From contig CAMNQX010000001.1 in assembly GCA_946550725.1 (NCBI GenBank), positions 62,001 through 126,000 of the forward strand: a stretch of DNA of 64,000 nt. Reading direction: 5' to 3'. How positions within the stretch are numbered: position 1 is the stretch's first letter; each line of letters begins with the position of its first letter. The notes beneath the pieces are model-generated. The model ran no database searches. It had not been told where the DNA came from and saw nothing but the letters and a program-made list of their open reading frames with translations. The DNA is from an uncultured Clostridia bacterium. GTDB lineage: Bacteria > Bacillota > Clostridia > Oscillospirales > Oscillospiraceae. This document shows, in pieces, positions 1 through 12,000 of the stretch. The translations under genes and the position numbers were made by a program.

Positions 1-3000
1 CCGCGTCGTCCTCGTTTTTCGCGTCGCCGTGGGTGGGACGGCGGGCCGGCTCTGCCGGGGCCTCGCCGGGACCGGCGTCGTCCACGATCGCGCCGTTCTC
101 ATCCACCACGGGGTTGTCCAGGGGCACCGCCTCGGTGGTTTTCGGGTCTACCAGGGAATCCCAGTAGGCGTCCGGCTCCACCGGGATCGGCTCACCGTCC
201 AAGCGCAGGCCGAACAGGGAAATGTAATCCGCGATGGGGTTCTTGTTCTTCACGCTTCCGTCGAAGCCGAAGGGCAGGACCCGCTCGCCCAGGGTGCCGT
301 CGGCGTTGCGCCTGGTCCACAGATAGTCTGCCACCGAACGGTTGTAGTCAAACACCGTCTGCACCAGATTCAGGTCCTGCAGGGTGATCTTCCCGTCTCC
401 GTTGAGGTCGCAGCGGTAGGCCAGGGACTCGGGATTGTGGGTGGAGCGCTTCCACTCCAGCGCCTCGCCGGGGGTGGCGCCGGGGCCGGGGTCTGCCGTC
501 ATGGTATTGTTCCAGGGCGTGCCGCGCCACACATAGGAGTAGAGGGTGTCGTAGTCCTGCCACTTGGTGTAGCCGTCGCCGTCCACGTCGCCGGTGATAA
601 GGTAGACCGTGTCGGAGATGGTGTAGGTCAGGGTGCTGTCGTTGTACCAGGTGGGGAGCACCGGGGCCGTCCCGCTCAGGTCCACCCCCGCCCACAGGTC
701 CAGGTCCACCCGGGTGTAGGTCAGGTGGGACGCCTTTTCCAGGGTCAGGCCGTAGGTGAAGGCCTTGTTCCCCGCCGCGGCGGCGTCCACGTTGCGAAGC
801 AGGGTGGGCGCGCCGGGGTCGTAGGCGCTGGTGTAGCCACCCAGCAGGTCGGAGGACATAACGCCGATCTTCTGGTAGTACTTGTTGGCCCCCAGCACCG
901 TGCCGGTGTAGGCGGTGTGGTTGTCGGCGTAGGGCGCGTCGTCCTCGCTCCAGCGGTAGTGCTTGAACACGGCGGGGTCTCTCGTCTCATGGGCCGCGCC
1001 GTCGGCGTCCGCCTTGGCGTCCAGCTCAGTCTGGCTCATCAGCTTGTAGAGGCTGGCCGTGGCAGTGTGGTTGGGGGCGTAGGAGATCACCTTCACCTCC
1101 ACGGTGAAGTGGGGCCGGATCCACACCTGGGTATAGGCGCTCTTCTGGCCGATGGTGTCCTCGGCGATGACCGCCAGGCGGGTGTAATAGTCTCCCGTCC
1201 CGGCCCGCTGCGCCAGCGAGCCTTGATTGTTCAGCATGTCGTAGAGGGCCTGGGCGCCGTCGGTGCGCAGGCCGGTGACCGCGTCCGGCTCGGTGGGGAC
1301 CAGCTTGAACTTGGAGCCGGTGAACTGCTCGTCCGTCCCCGTGCCGTGCCAGTGGCCGGGACCCTGCCACAGGGCGCTGCCGCCCCTGTAGTAGTTATAG
1401 GGGTCGCCCGCTGTGTAGGTGGCGGCGTCCTCCGTGTCATACGGCTCCAGCCGCACGTCTGCGCCCAGCGTCAGCGGGGTGTAGACGTCGGTGGCGGCGT
1501 CGTAGAGGAAGAAGCTGAACTTCACGTTGTTCTTGGGGTCCACCGTGTCGCCCAGGGGGGTGTGGTTGTCGGTGTGGAACAGCTCTTCGCCGTCCTTGAT
1601 CTCCTGGATGAGGGTGGGGATCTCCACCACGGCGAAGTCGCCCCGGTTCTCCCCGTAGATGAAGCCCTGCTCCAGGAAGTCCGGCTGGCGGTCATAGTCC
1701 GCGTCGTTGACGTTGCGGGGGTCGAAGGGCTGGGGAATGGTCCCGGCAAAGACGAATTCCACGATCACCGTCACGTCGGTGGGGGCGGAGGTCCCGTCCG
1801 CGTCGTGGTCGGGCATGGTGAAGATGAAGTGCTCCTCGCCGCCGATGTCATTGGGGAACAGGGCGTGGGGGATGCGGGACTGGAAGCCCATGGTCACCTC
1901 GGTGACCCCGGTGGTGCCGTCGGAGACGAAGGGGGTCTCGTCGTACACGTCTACCGGCGGCGTGGCGGCATCGTCCAGGGTGTAGACGCCCTGGGTAAAG
2001 GTATATTCGTCCGCGTCCAGCCAGTCCCACTGGGTCTCGTCGGTGGGGTTGGCATAGTAGTTGGCGTTGTCCCGGCGCACCTTGATCTTCGCCACGTAGC
2101 CCTTGGCCACGGTGAGGGTCAGGTCGATGGTGTTGCCCCCCGCCGTGGTGGTCCAGACCGTACCCTGCACGGTGTTGACCGTGTCGGTGCGGTCCACGAT
2201 GGGGGCGGCGGCGTTGCCGTTCACGTCGCTCTCGCCCTTCACCTCCACCTTGGCCAGCAGAGGCGCCTGGTCGTTGACAAACACCACCGTCTCCACCACG
2301 TCCTCGCCGGGCATGGCGTAGGAATAGGGGTTCGCCGTTCCCGGCGCGTCCACCCGCACCGTCCCGGTGAAGGGAGAGAAGCGGGTGACCCTGTACTGGG
2401 CCGCGCCGCCGCCTGCGGCGGTGACAGCGGTGGTGATCTGGGTGTTGGCGTCCACTGCCGTCAGCGGGCCGTCCGTATCTGCGGTCGTGGTCCCGTCGCT
2501 CTCGGCGTGGAGGGTGCGGGCGGGGGCCTCGTTGGTGGTCACGTCGGCGGCGTTTTTGTCGGCGGCGGTGGGCAGGCTAGAGGCGTCCTTCACCTCCAGG
2601 GACAGGTCGTAGCCCTTGGTGTAGCGCACGGTCACGGTGGCGTCGGTGTTGGCGGGCATGACGAAGGACGCGTCCTTGCCCAGGGTCAGGTTGGGCACGA
2701 ACTTGGTGCGGTTGATGTAGAAGTCATAGGGCGGGGTGTGGGTGGCGGCATGGTCCTTGTAGGTCGTGATGATCTCCGCCTTGTAGCCGTCGGCCACCTT
2801 CACGTTGACCACCACCGCCTCGTTTTCCTTGGCGGCGGTCCAGTACGTGCCGTGGACGGCGGCGGGGTCGCTCTGGTTGGTGATGGTGACGGCGTTCCCC
2901 GCGTTGCCCAGGTGGGCGCTGTCGTCGGCAAAGGCCACCTTGGCGATGTAGGACCGGTCATCCTCCGGCTTGTAGACCGCGTAGAACTCCACGTTTTCCC

Positions 3001-6000
3001 CGGGCATGGTAAAGGTGTAGTTGTCCGTGGTCCCCACGCGGGTGGCGCTCACCGCGCCGCCGGTCGCGCTCTCCCAAACCACACCCGCCAGCCGCTGGCC
3101 CGCGCCGGGCACGGCGGTGGTGGTGACCGTCTCTCCGCCCATCATGTCCTCCAGACGGTCCAGGTGGCGGTTGATGGCCGCGCGTCCGTCGGTGGCGGAG
3201 GTCTGGTTGCCGTTCACATCCCGGTTATCCGCCCCGTGAGGCTCGATGTGAAGCCGCGCCCAGAAGATGTTGCCGTAGTAGACACGGATGACGGCGATCT
3301 CGTTGTCCCCCACGGTGGGCATGGTGGACCGGGTGGTGGCGCTGCCCGCGTAGCGGTTCACCAGCAGGTCCACTTCCCCGGTCTCCTGGTTGGTGACCGT
3401 GTTGCGCACGGCCACGGTCATACGCACCACCTGGAAGTTGGTCGCCCAGTTGGCCAGGGTGCGCAGGTCGTCGCCCATGGTGGCGGCGGAGCGGATCTCC
3501 TCCACGGGGTCGTAGGGGTTCGCGGTGCCCACATACTGGGGCGGACGGCCGGTGGCGGTGCCGTTCAGGGACAGACCGGACAGGGTGCCGCCGCTGGTCT
3601 GGGCCTGGTTGTTCAGCTCGCCCCGGTGGCCGATGAGCTGAAGGGCCACGTCCTGGGTCTTTTTCTCCGGCTCCTCGGTGGAATAGTGGATGGTGATGGT
3701 GATGTTCTCGCCGGGGTCGGGGATGGCGGCGGTGGCGGTGCCGCCGGTGCCGTGATCCAGCAGCACCACGGGAATGGCGGCGTTGTCCCGGTTGCGGACG
3801 GCGGTGGCGGTGGCGTAGAAGCCCGGCGCGGTCTCATAGGAGACGGTCACGCTGTCCGTTTCGTAGCCCGCCGTCCAGTGTGGGGAGCTGACCGGGAGCG
3901 GAGAGCCGTCCATCAGGGCGGTGCGGGAGGTGTTCTGGATGGAGACGACGCGGTTGGCGGGGTCCGCCGCCGGGTCATCCACAGCGGAATAGGCCAGGTA
4001 ATAGGGCTTGGGTACGTCGGGATCGTCGGGATCGCCGCCGTACACCACCGTGATCACCGTGTCCGCGTAGGGCATGGTAAAGCTGCCGGTGTAGTCCGCC
4101 CCCACGGCCATGGGCGCGGCCACCAGATACCGGCTGCCGCCCAGGTTGGGCCGGACGGTGATGGAGCGGATGACCGCGGCGGGATCGGTGACGGCGGAGA
4201 CATCCACCGTCTCACCGCCCCGCACCACGTCCATATCGCCGTCCACGGTAAGGGGCCAATCCGCGTGGGCGGTCACAGTGGTGGCGTTGGTCTTGCCGCT
4301 GGCGTCCACGATGCGCAGGGTGAGGTCAAACTCCACCTTGCGGTAGGTGACGGTGACCTGCACGTTGGCGGCGGGCATGGTGAAGGTGACGGTCTGCCCG
4401 GCGGCGGGGCCGGCCACCGTGGTCATGCTCAGCGCGGCGCCGTTGGTGGCGGTCAGATCCGCCTCATACCCCTCGGGAACGTCCAGGGTCACGGTGACGG
4501 TGTTTCCGGGGTGGGCAGTGGTCCAGCTATCGCCAAAGGCCGCGCCGGTGGGCGTGGCTTGGATGGTGGGGTCGGCCACAGGATCGTCGTTGTAATCCCT
4601 TTCCGGCTTGTTGACGGCGGTCACCGCGGCGATGTAGGGGTCGGTGTTGGGGTCGGTGCGGTTGGTCACCACCAGGGTGACGGTGGCGTCCGCGCGGTCA
4701 ATGGTATGCCGGTATTCGTCCACTCCCCCGGCGTTGGCCTGGGGTGTGAGGATGGTGGTGGAGCCTCTGCGGGTCAGCAGACCCGTCACCTTCTCCGCAG
4801 CGGCGGCGGCGTCAAAGTCCACCATCTGGGCGGTCAGACCGGTGCCGTTGGGCAGGTCCTCCAACGTGCCGGAGGTGATGGTCAGCGCGTCCACGCTCAC
4901 CGCGTCCGGCGGGGTGCCGGTGGACTCGGTCATTCTGGCCCGGTGGGCGGCGCCGCTCAGGTCGCGCAGCTCCAGCGTGCCCTGGTAGGGCTTGAAGAAG
5001 GTGACGGTGAGCACGGCGTCGTTGGCCGGCATATCAAAGGTGCCGGTCAGATGATCCGAACCGTCGGCGGCGGGGGTCAGGGTGAGATAGGTCACGTCGC
5101 TGCCCGCCTTCAAAACGGCCATGGCGGTGTAGCCCGTCTCCGGGTCCACCGTAAAGTTCACCGGCGCGCCGGAGGTGATGCCCGACATGATCTGGTAGGA
5201 GCCAAGGGCGCTGGTGGAGGTCAGGCTCAGGGGGTCAAGCCCCGCCGTGACGGCGTCCACCGCGTTGGTGACCGTGCCGTTGCCCGGGTTGTCCGGGTCC
5301 TCGATCTCCACCGTGAGCGTCAGGTCGTCGGCGCTCTCAAAGACCAGATGCACCGCGCGGTTGCAGTCCCCTACCGGCTCGTGGTAGGAGTATCTGGGGA
5401 AGGTGGTCACGGGGGTGATGGACTGGACGTACGCCGGGTTATTCTTCGTCAGGCCGCTCTTGTAGGGGTTGAACTCATAGCCGGGGTCGGGGTCGGCCAC
5501 CACGGTGTAGTAGTTCACCGAGCCGTCGTCCTTATACTCCGGCAGGGTCATGAAGGTGTGGGCGAAGCCGCTGGGCGGGTTGGCCGGGTAAGTGGTTCCG
5601 TCCATCCGGGTGTAGGCCGGATAGGAATACGCCGTCCGCTTGTCGGCGTCTGCCGCGTCCTCCTGGTTGAGGTAGCCCTTGTTTTTGCCCGAGTCGTTCC
5701 CCGAGGGGGCGGTGTCGGTGGCCACCAGCACGATGGTGTGCCAGTCCTTGGGGGGCGGGTCGTTGGTGGTCACCACATAGACGTCCACGTCCCCGCTGGG
5801 CATGGTGAAGGTGGCCGTGCCGTCCGCCAGGGAGTTGTCCGTCATGGAGACGGTCTCCTTGGTGCCCTCCAGGGCGGGGTCCAGCGGCACCAGCGCCCCT
5901 CCTTGCAGCACATAGGCCGCCAGCACCACATAGGGATCGTCCAGGGTGACGTCCAGCGTGACGGTGGCGTTCTCGTTGACGATCATGGGGGTGCTGTCCG

Positions 6001-9000
6001 GGGCCAGACGGGTGGCCTCTCTGCTGTCCCTTGTCCCGCCGTCCGGACTCCAGGAGATGACCGCCCGGTTATGCTCTCCGGGCAGGTCGGTGGGGTTCTT
6101 CCACTGCTCGGAATAGTGGACGGTGGCGGTGAATTGACGGTCGTTGCTGCGCTTCAGGTAGACGGTGGCGCACACGTTATAGCCCGGCATGGTGAAGGTA
6201 TAGGTGTTGCCCACCCGCTTGGGGGTGATGGGGATACCCAAGGGGGTCATCAGGATGTAGTCGATGGCGTACCCGTCCATGGGGGTCACGGTCACCGTCA
6301 CCGTCTCCTTGCGCTGGGCGGTGATGCGGCCGTGGTCGCCATTGGCCTGCACGGTGGCCTTCTGCTTGAAGTCGGTCATCACGTCGTTCCCCGTCCAGAT
6401 AACGGCGGCGGAGCCGGTGTCCGCCTCGTCGCTCTTGAGCATCAGCGTGGCGGAGAACTCGTTGGCCACCGGCGCCTCCCGGGTGAGGAACACATACACA
6501 TCGTTGTAGTCCGGGTGGGCTGAGAAGATGGCGGTGCGGTTCCAGTAGAAGCCGGGAGCGTCGTTGGGGGAGTGGAACAGGTCGGCTTCCTTATTGTTTG
6601 GCTTGAAGTTGCACTCGATCATCTGCCCGCCGTCCCGGTAGAGGACGTAGGCGGACAGGATGTAGACCCCGTCGTTATAGTTGGAGTAGGCGTTGAGGAC
6701 CACGTCCCGGCCCGCGGGGACCCAAATGGTCTCGGTGTTGCCCCAGCTTGCGTCGGTCTGCCCGGCAGTGACGGGCAAAGCGGTGAGCCGGCCGGAATCC
6801 TGCGCCATGCCGCTGCCGGGAGAGCCGTCGGGGGTATAGAGCACCTGGCCCCAGCCCTCGTCCTCGGTGTCGATAGAGTGGTCGTCGGTCATGTCAATGA
6901 CATGGAGGCGCACCGGGGTCAGCTCAGGGGTGGGATCGGGAGGCGGATCGATGGGGGTGGGCGGCGGCGTCACCTCCTTGTCCTCATAGGTGACGGTGAT
7001 GATGATGTCCCGCTCCACCATGGGCAGGGTGATGGTGTGCTCGTCCTTCTGGGTGAAGGGCACCCTCCGCCCGGACAGGTCCAGCACGGTGACGCTGGAC
7101 ACCCAGCTGTCGTCGGGGTCCCAGTCATAGGTGACCGTGACCCACTCCCGCACGGCGGCAGCCTGAACGGAGATGGGATCGTCGCTGGAGTCGATGGGGC
7201 CCCGGGTCCCGGTGCGGTCGCTGTGGATGGTGGCTTTGTTGGTGCCCAGGTCGGTGGCAGGGTCGATCACCTTTCCACGGAAGCCCTTTACCACCAGGGT
7301 GGCGTTGTAGACGTCCAGCTCGTCCCGGACGAAGGTGACGTACACCGTCACATCCCCGGCGGGCATGACGAAGCCGGTGGTCTGGCTGTCCAGATCACCC
7401 AGATAGAGTTGGGGCTTGATACCAAAGGACTGGGGACTGACGAAGATGGGCCGGATGCGGTAGCCCGCCTGGACGGTGATGTCCAGATCGATCCAGTCCC
7501 CCGCCGCGGCGTTGACCAGCTTCTGACTCAGCTGCGTCCCCGCGGAGAGCCAGGCGTTGTTCCGGGAGGGCAGCGCGCCCACATAGTCGTCGTTGTTCAC
7601 CACCACCTGGGCGGTGTATTGCAGCGGCTTGTCCGGGTCGGTGGGGTCGGTAGGCCGCGGGGCGTAGACGACCCAGACCGTGCCGCCGGTGGCGGGAACG
7701 GTCAGCGTGATCTGCTGCTGGGGATTGGGGTTCCACACCGACGGCTCCACGTCGTCGTCTTCCAGCATACTGATCCAGTCATAGTCCAGCCTATTCCCCT
7801 GGTTGTCGGTGACCACCAGCTGGGAGATGATGTAGCCCGACGCGGGGTCCATGGTGACGGTGATCCCCCGGCCCTGGGCGGCACGAATGGTACCCACGGC
7901 GGCGTTGGGCGGGGTGGAGCCGGTGGCCCCGGCGGTGGCGGTGACGGCGTTGCCCGGTGTGGCCGTCTCCTGCATCGTGGCCGTGCCGGAGCCGTTCGGA
8001 CCCTGCACCACCAGGGTCATGGTCTGGTCCAGATCGCCCTCGTCCTTATCCTTGAGGGAGACATAGACATGGAGGGGCTTGGTGGCGTCCGCCCCGGCGG
8101 GCAGGGTGGGCACGGGGAAGTGGGTCAGGCCGCCGCCCGGCACCTGGGTAACGGGCAGGATCAGCTGTTCCCCGGTGGCCTCATCCACGCCGTAGGCCGC
8201 CGCCACCCAGCGGGTGGCCTTGGACGCGTCGGGAAGGTCCAGCTGCAGGTGGAGCAGGTCGCCGGCGCGCAGGTTGGAGATATAGCTGCCGTCGCTGTAC
8301 GCGGCGTCGCCGGCGGTCAGGCCGTCGTTGCGGTAGAGCCGGACGATCTCCCCCGCCTTCACCGTTCCGTCAATGTGCAAAATAGCCCGGCGGGGCGGAT
8401 TTTCCACGTCGGTGCGGGTATCCCGGCGGAAGCTGACCTCCACGGTGGTGGAGCGGGGCGGCATGAGGAAGGCCAGCCCCGTGGCGGTCATCCGCCAGGG
8501 GATCTCCGCCCCGGAGGAGTCGGTGATCTGAATGGTGGAGGGATCGTAGTAGAAGCCCGTCTCCCGGTTCAGGGTGACGTGGACCTCCTGGCCGTCCAGG
8601 ACGGCCTGGGTGACGGTGTAGCTCTCACCGCCGTGGACCAGACGCTGGTCCGCCGCCGGGAAATCCACGCCGCCCACGGTGGCGAAGTGGGCGTAGTTGC
8701 CGTTCCGGGCGGAGGAGTCGTTGACCTTCAGGGTCAGGTCGTACTTGACCTGGTCGGGCCACAGCCGTTCAAAGTAGACATTCACGTAAACATTGGCGGC
8801 GGGCATGACGAAGCCCCCTGACTGGTAGCCGAAGCTGCCGCTCAGGGAAGCCGTCGCGCCCACAGCGGGCGCCACCTCCACCTTTCTGATGTAGTACCCG
8901 TCAAAGGCATAGAGGTCGAAGTCCACCTGCTCACCGGGGTTCAGCAGGAGGGAGTAGATGGCGTTTTTGTAGTAATTCGCCAGACTGCCGCCATTGTTGG

Positions 9001-12000
9001 TGAAGGTGCCCTGGCCCACCGAGGCCAGGTCGCCCACCGTCATCCCTGCGGGCGGCCGGAGGATCAGGTCGGCCGTGTAGGGCTGCTGGGCCTTCTTCAC
9101 GATCTTGGCGATGACGGTGATGTTCCGGGCGGGCATGGTGAACTGCGAGGTCGTGGCGTCCACATAAGTGGGCACGATCCCCTGCTCGGTGGGGTTGACG
9201 ATGATGTAATCCAGGGAGTAGCCCGGGGCCAGGCTGTGGTTCAGCACCACCTGGTCGCCGGCGTGGATGTACTGGATGGCGGTGGCGTCATAATTGCCGC
9301 CGGCGCGGATGGCGGCGTGGTGCACCCCCTCCGCCCCGGAGAAAGAGGCGGTCACGGTGTTGGGGTCGGGGGGCTCGCCGGTGTTGTCGTTGTCAATGAC
9401 CATCAGCGTGATGGCGTACTCGGGGATCTCCGGGCGGGGCAGGATCTCGCCGGGGTGGTTCGGGTCCTCGGGACACTGGCGGTACTTCACGATGAACCAC
9501 GCGTCACCCGCGGGCATGACCAGGTCGGCGGTGAAGGTGCCGCCGCTGCCGTCGTTGTCCCCGGAGGTGATGGTGAAGTCCGCCGGGCGGGCGGAGCCGT
9601 CGGTCATCACGGCCACCGACTGGACATACCAGCCCTGCGCCACCTGGAAGGTCATGGTCACCTTTTCACCTGCCACGCCCGCGCCGCGGCCGGTGCCGGA
9701 GGCGGGCACCTGCTCGGGATTGGTCAGGTTGCTCAGGGTGTAGCTGTTGCCGGCGGTAAAGGTGCGGATGGTCTCGGAGGTGGCGGTGGTGATCTGGTTG
9801 TACGGGGTGGTCACCGTATTGCCGTCCCGGTCGGTTTCGGTCTTCAGCGCGCGGATGTAGTAGCTGGGGGCCAGCTCGGTGCCCTCCAGCTTGCTGAAGT
9901 GGACGGTAACGGTGGTGCTGCCCGCAGGCATGGTAAACTGGAGCTTCCGCTCCCCGTTGGCGATGGAGTCGGCGGGCAGCCACTCCAGGTCACCGCCCAG
10001 ATAGGACGGCGCCAGCTCCACGCCGGAGACATAGTAGCCCTTGTCATAGGCGGCGGACAGGTCCAGCTCCACCCGGTCCCCGTCCAGGATGGCGTCTCCG
10101 CTCTCCACCTTGCCGTAGTGGGTCACCTGGAGGACCCCGCCTCCGGTGGCGCCCTTGCCCGCGGCGGGCAGCTCCACCCGCTTCAGAGCGTTGTTCTCCC
10201 GGGCGTAGACGGTGGCCTTGGCCCAGTTGTCCGCCAAGGGGTTGGCGGTGTTGTCGTCGTCCAGCACCACCACGGTCAGCGCGTTGGCCGGCTCCACCGG
10301 GGGCAGTCCCTTTCGGACCACCAGATAGATATACAGGTCCTCGTCGGGCATGGTGGTCTCCAGGCGGATCCTGGAGCGCTGCCCGTCCTGGCTCACTGGA
10401 CCCGCGCCCGTGGCGTTGTTATAGCCGTTCCCGTCCAGGGTATAGGGGTAGGTGCCATGGTCGCCCAGAGCGTAGGAGGTGTAGATATAGTACCCCGGCG
10501 CCAGGGAGACAGTCCCGTGGAGGGGAGTGTCGGACTGGGCGGAAATGTCCGCGCTGCCGTTGTTCCACAGGCCGCTGTTGTCGGCGGAATAGGGGCTGTC
10601 ATAGTTGAGGATGCGGATATGCGCCTGGTGCTGGGCCTGGGATTTCCGGGCATAGGTAATGGTGAGCACCACATTGGGGTTGGTGCCCTCCGGGACGGTA
10701 AAGGTATACAGTCCCGCCGCGGTGTTGGCGGTCACTTGGATGGGGTTGCCGCCGGAGCCGTTTGTGGCGGTGACGGTGACCCGGTAGTCGTCGTCGCAGG
10801 TGAGGCGGACGGTCACCTGGCTCTTCACCAGCAGGCCCTCCACCGGGAAATTCTCCTTGTCCAGCGTGTCCGGGTAGGACGCGTCGTCCACATGGCCCTC
10901 GTTGGTACGCCGGGCCAGGGTGGGCCGGGTGGTGTTTTCGGGGTAGACGTTGTCCCACTGGGGATCGGTGACGGGAATGGTGTCGTGGGTGGTGAGGGTG
11001 GTGACCTGATAGGCCTCGATATGGGCCACATTTTTCTCTTTTCCGGCCGCGCCCTTCACCTGCCACTGAAGGGTCCGCTGGCCGCGGAGACGGTAATTGA
11101 CCCGGATGATACAGTCCTCCCGGGGCATGGAGAAGGTGTAGACATTCTTGAAGGAGGTGGAGGCCCTGGCCTCCAGGGTCATGCCGGTGTTGGGGTCCTT
11201 AAGGGCGCTGTTCCCGCCCGCGTCCAGCAGCTCCACGCTCTCCACCTCATAGGCGGAGTCCGCCTCCAGCAGCAGCCAGACGGTGCGGCCCGAGCGGGTG
11301 GAGACGGTGGCGGCGGTCTCCACCTCGGCGGTGGCGTTGTCCACCACCTTGTTGTTCCACTGATACTTGGTGACAGCGGCCTGCACCGCGGCCTTCGCGG
11401 CGGCGTCGCCCAGCAGCGGCACCGAACGGTACGCCGGACGATCTTTGGGCTTGACGGTGAAATCCACCACCGTGGGCGTCTCCGCGTCCCGCAGGCTGGT
11501 AATGTACGCGGTGTACTGGGTCATGTAGCTGGTATAATCCACCAGGTAATCGTTGCTGTAATCCTCACCCTGGTACTCCCGCAGGCCGGTGGCGTCGGTC
11601 ACCTGAAGGTCCAGCGGCTCCTGGGGCTGGATGGGCGCGGTGGCAGTGGCGGTGACAGGGGTCTTCACCACCTCGTCATAGATCCGCTTGGCCTCCTGGT
11701 AGCTCTGGTAGGCCATTCGGTACGCCTGGCGGTTGGCCCGGTGGATGGCGTCGATCTCCAGGCAGGCGATCTGGTACGCCTGGACCTGGGCGGGGGTCAG
11801 GGCAAAGTATTTGTAGGTCGTCGAGGCGTCCAGGGTGCCGTCCAGGTAGTAGGTGTCCCGCAGTCCGCCGGCGGTGGTGTCCGCCAGCACCTTGGAGCGC
11901 AGCTCCCACAGCAGGGCGGCGGCGTCGGTCAGCTCCCCGTCGCCGTAGATCTCTCCGTCCAGATTCTTGCGCAGGCCCATGGTGCTGCCGTCGCTCAGCA